A stretch of DNA of 64,000 nucleotides from Cystobacter ferrugineus (GTDB lineage Bacteria > Myxococcota > Myxococcia > Myxococcales > Myxococcaceae): contig NZ_MPIN01000010.1 in the NCBI RefSeq assembly GCF_001887355.1, forward strand, positions 280,813 through 344,812, read 5' to 3'. Numbering within the stretch: the stretch's first letter is position 1; each line of letters begins with the position of its first letter. Positions 62,801 through 64,000 of this stretch are shown piece by piece. The notes beneath the pieces were generated by a model. It ran no database searches, had not been told where the DNA came from, and saw only the letters and a program-made list of their open reading frames with translations. A program made the position numbers and the translations under genes.

Positions 62801-63184
62801 CTGCCCGCCACGCGCCAGCCGTCCACCAAGCAGCCCATGGAGAACCTCATCAAACGCGCGCGCTCGGGAGGGCTGGGGCTGATGCTCGCCACGCAGAGCC
62901 CGGGGGACTTCGACTACAAGTGCCGCGACAACATCCGCGCCTGGTTCATCGGCCGGGTGAAGGAGAAGGTGTCGCTGGACAAGATGAAGCCCATGCTCAG
63001 CGAGGCCCGGGTGGATCCCGCGAAGATTCCCGGCCAGGCCACCGGCGAGTTCCACGTGGCCCGGGATGGCCGGGTGGATCGCGTGAAGGCCGAGCCCTCG
63101 GCGCTGGCCACCGAGCAGCTCTCCGACGACGAGCTCTTGCGGCTGGCCGCGCGCACCCGGGAGTCCGGCCACCCCGGCACCTGA
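59807..63184 (+). CDS. Two-ATPase protein: AAA-type N-terminus and HerA-like C-terminus
   Basis: The 1125-residue protein has a first P-loop ATPase with Walker A LLLLGDSGCGKTHLLRTF (residues 67-83) and Walker B SLVLCVDQLEGFD (about 247-259), of ORC/STAND-like type. A middle region (about 430-590) with a possible nuclease-like fold (VDVSPGDEKLHVALCNKG, TPVVIRTSDFPSNPKTQ) follows, then three 23-residue repeats (625-687). The HerA/FtsK-like ATPase has Walker A FLGGPGSGKTTLALNV (about 735-750), Walker B AAILFDEADLYLPA (about 987-1000) and LMLATQSPGDFDYKC. It probably moves DNA for the DUF559 nuclease. The combination is unusual. Confidence 0.8.
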   Translation: MNPLDSRLAAFLSDRTEVFHSIQHRHEVWREDPFDVESIHQEARASFERMLQRATTPPGTPSGRILLLLGDSGCGKTHLLRTFRSLVHERSLGFVGYLQMTTSTSNYGRYVLSNLIDSLDQPYFEPGEPRSGLRKLSDVLLAQCGPVAALLADPEQDPEEIPVLVESAADDLQKQPAFEKLDLDLLRALLYLQRDDTRIRSRVLKYLRCEDLSTNDRKVLGGMVPRIHDNHPQEMVQHLGRLIATLNQSLVLCVDQLEGFDVEAAQAQAFQRAMHLLCDFAESAPSSLIVISCLHTFWTGLREKLHRSTLDRIERDPEPLKLGNLRTANEARLITERRLEHLYALEDAPFDPADPTYPFPHEGFERLGGLTTREVLDACRHWREQAVRDQALPEQFPLRDAPKESRTDSTEEQKFLALDQAWNDFRSTHSTPPPEEDGKLAELLVWALKASAEELETGHRFDVRRLGEVLQVDVSPGDEKLHVALCNKGTQGGGLANQIEQTRKEARGRTPVVIRTSDFPSNPKTQAAAELGKLLSKGGRRAVLEDSDSRTLIALRAFREQHGSRPDFAAWLRSTRPLTQLKPLRDILSLDLLRSGAPQPPKVVEFPKPASARSAPPAPPKDTPSTEEASLTETARYGIPIQPANAASTEEASLTETARYGVPIQPANAASTEEASLTETARYGIAIPRATPSHTVPPPRPETPRKREPVRVGETDSLLREPVVFNPDEFTRHAAFLGGPGSGKTTLALNVIEQLALQGVPSILVDRKGDLAGYASDAFWTATVGDPRRATRQTALRDRLDVALFTPGHPGGRPLAIPIVPDGLDALPDFDRQQATRHAAEALAGMLDYRQSPKDKSCRTLLAQAIDQYVQLTRESVSLERLVKFIGDKDPRLVNAVGRLDVKLFDKLADDLDRLRLDAKMLLDSGAEKLDMDLLLGRGTHALPGRTRLSIVSTKFLGDNNNVLFWVSQLLIEVTRWLSRNPSPTVQAAILFDEADLYLPATRQPSTKQPMENLIKRARSGGLGLMLATQSPGDFDYKCRDNIRAWFIGRVKEKVSLDKMKPMLSEARVDPAKIPGQATGEFHVARDGRVDRVKAEPSALATEQLSDDELLRLAARTRESGHPGT
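61681..61872 (+). repeat. Three 69-bp tandem repeats inside the two-ATPase gene
   Basis: Copies start at 61681, 61750 and 61819 with an exact 69-bp period; the third is cut after about 50 bases. Each encodes TEEASLTETARYGIPIQPAN plus AAS. They sit in the Pro-rich linker between the ATPase halves, so copy number can vary without changing frame. Confidence 0.9.
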
Positions 63185-63283
63185 GCGCGGACCCGGGGGT
63201 CCCCAAAAACGACCTTCCCCGCGAGGGCCCGCGTCGTGCGCGGGTCCTGGCGGGGAAGGAAGGTGCGGCTCAGGAGGGACGGC

Positions 63284-64000
63284 TCAGGAGATGGTCATCT
63301 TGAAGGCGGTGGCCTTGACCTGCTCCATGATGATGTCCTTGGAGGTGGTGGAGGTGCCCGTCACGCCCTGGGCGCTGGTGCCCGTCTTCGGGGCGTTGGC
63401 CAGGAGGTTGTTCAGGTCCGCCATGTTGATGTGGGCATCGCCCTTCGCGCCGTTGTTGCGATCGAGCGAGGCGGTCATCGTCTTGTTGTCGAGCAGGAAC
63501 TTGGCGGCCTGCTTCAGATCGGGGGGAGTGCCGCTCGATTCGGCCAGGCGCTTGAGCTCGGAGAAGCCGATGTTGCCGTCTCCCGCGCCCTTGCCCCGGC
63601 CGTCCATGCCCACGCCCTCGGCGAGCGCGAAGTGGTTCTTGAGCGTCTGCGCCGCTCCGTAGATGTCCATCGGCTTGGCGGCCATGCCACCCCCGGTGAT
63701 GCCCATGTTGCCATTGGCGGCGGAGGTCGTCGTGGTGCTCATGCCCGCGGCCTGGTTGAAGATGCCCATGAGGCTGTTGCCGTTGGGGGCGCTGGGCATG
63801 GGGGCGGACATGCCGGCCTGCATCTGAGGAGCGAAGCTGCTGCCCGCGTTACCCAGCATCGACATCGTCCCCGCGGACATCGTCGGCATCAGGTTGGAGT
63901 TGGCCTGGGGCATGGCCGCGCCACCCTTGGGGGCGTTGGCCAGGAGGTTGTTCAGGTCCGCCATGTTGATGTGGGCATCGCCCTTCGCGCCGTTGTTGCG
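63284..64000 (-). CDS. EF-hand-like repeat protein, 5' part beyond window
   Basis: The C-terminal 238 residues are present; the gene starts beyond 64000. Two copies of DRNNGAKGDAHINMADLNNL (the first truncated by the window edge) resemble EF-hand loops (DxNxxxxGD with ADLNNLL). Another element, GRGKGAGDGNIGFSELKRLA, looks similar. A Met/Asn/Gln-rich low-complexity stretch (QANSNLMPTMSAGTM) separates them. Probably a secreted or surface calcium-binding protein, but the assignment is weak. Confidence 0.65.
   Translation of the reverse strand, partial: RNNGAKGDAHINMADLNNLLANAPKGGAAMPQANSNLMPTMSAGTMSMLGNAGSSFAPQMQAGMSAPMPSAPNGNSLMGIFNQAAGMSTTTTSAANGNMGITGGGMAAKPMDIYGAAQTLKNHFALAEGVGMDGRGKGAGDGNIGFSELKRLAESSGTPPDLKQAAKFLLDNKTMTASLDRNNGAKGDAHINMADLNNLLANAPKTGTSAQGVTGTSTTSKDIIMEQVKATAFKMTIS
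63391..63460 (+). repeat. 70-bp exact repeat inside the EF-hand-like gene (copy at 63931-64000)
   Basis: Bases 63391-63460 are identical to 63931-64000, 540 bp apart. They encode the same EF-hand-like module twice. The identity at nucleotide level suggests recent duplication or gene conversion; the repeat may continue past the window end. Confidence 0.85.

Noticed and set aside
60077..63172. 1031-codon open frame on the minus strand across the two-ATPase gene
   Set aside because: The plus-strand protein has two clear P-loop ATPases; the antisense product is compositionally biased and lacks recognisable motifs.

Overview
The window is high-GC, densely coded and has the look of a myxobacterial chromosome (Myxococcales, Archangium/Cystobacter/Melittangium-like). 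That rests on the dnaA-rpmH-rnpA-yidD-yidC cluster without an adjacent dnaN, several Hanks-type Ser/Thr kinases with zinc-ribbon, TPR or membrane-anchor extensions, a DUF2381 protein, a SitA5-type polymorphic toxin, and many lipoproteins. The species assignment is inference from family content.

Layout. 1-3.1 kb: the dnaA region, with dnaA rightward and rpmH/rnpA/yidD/yidC leftward. 3.2-10.7 kb: housekeeping genes (NAD(P)-binding protein, short secretin-like periplasmic protein, methyltransferase, membrane histidine kinase, and a two-gene M16 protease whose active-site residues are divided between the subunits). 11.1-12.4 kb: a secreted papain-like toxin candidate coupled to a duplicated-domain immunity candidate. 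12.6-18.4 kb: thioesterase, MFS exporter, CapA-like lipoprotein, polytopic membrane protein. 18.4-21.5 kb: a SitA5-type toxin, a pentapeptide-like immunity candidate and a kinase-derived gene pair, all lying between the intact 3' end of the membrane gene and a decayed second copy of that 3' end. 21.6-33.5 kb: accessory and regulatory genes (CHAP/LysM lysin, LysR-SDR pair, AraC-hydrolase-monooxygenase cluster) mixed with gene fragments (HNH nuclease, ActP tail, SDR, kelch).

33.7-49.64 kb is a composite integrated island. A 19-bp tRNA T-arm-like direct repeat flanks it. At its right end sits a translationally coupled operon of winged helix, AEP-type primase, SF3 helicase, excisionase and tyrosine integrase. 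Inside it are a decayed integrase C-terminus, three copies of the sequence that follows the integrase gene, three IS91-family transposase remnants, a Ser/Thr kinase interrupted by an in-frame TGA, a kinase/DUF2381 operon, and a lipoprotein toxin with ankyrin immunity. This suggests repeated integration at one site.

49.7-57.4 kb: an orphan immunity-like gene, subtilisin-type protease, DKNYY-like protein, lipoprotein esterase, TrmN6-like methyltransferase and glutathione synthase. 57.5-63.2 kb: the most notable locus, a three-gene co-directional set encoding a DUF559 nuclease with a degenerate P-loop-like N-terminus, an unrecognised protein, and a 1125-residue protein joining an AAA-type ATPase to a HerA-like ATPase. 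It has the gene content of a nuclease-translocase system and may be an undescribed defence or DNA-processing system. The window ends inside a repeat-containing, EF-hand-like protein gene.
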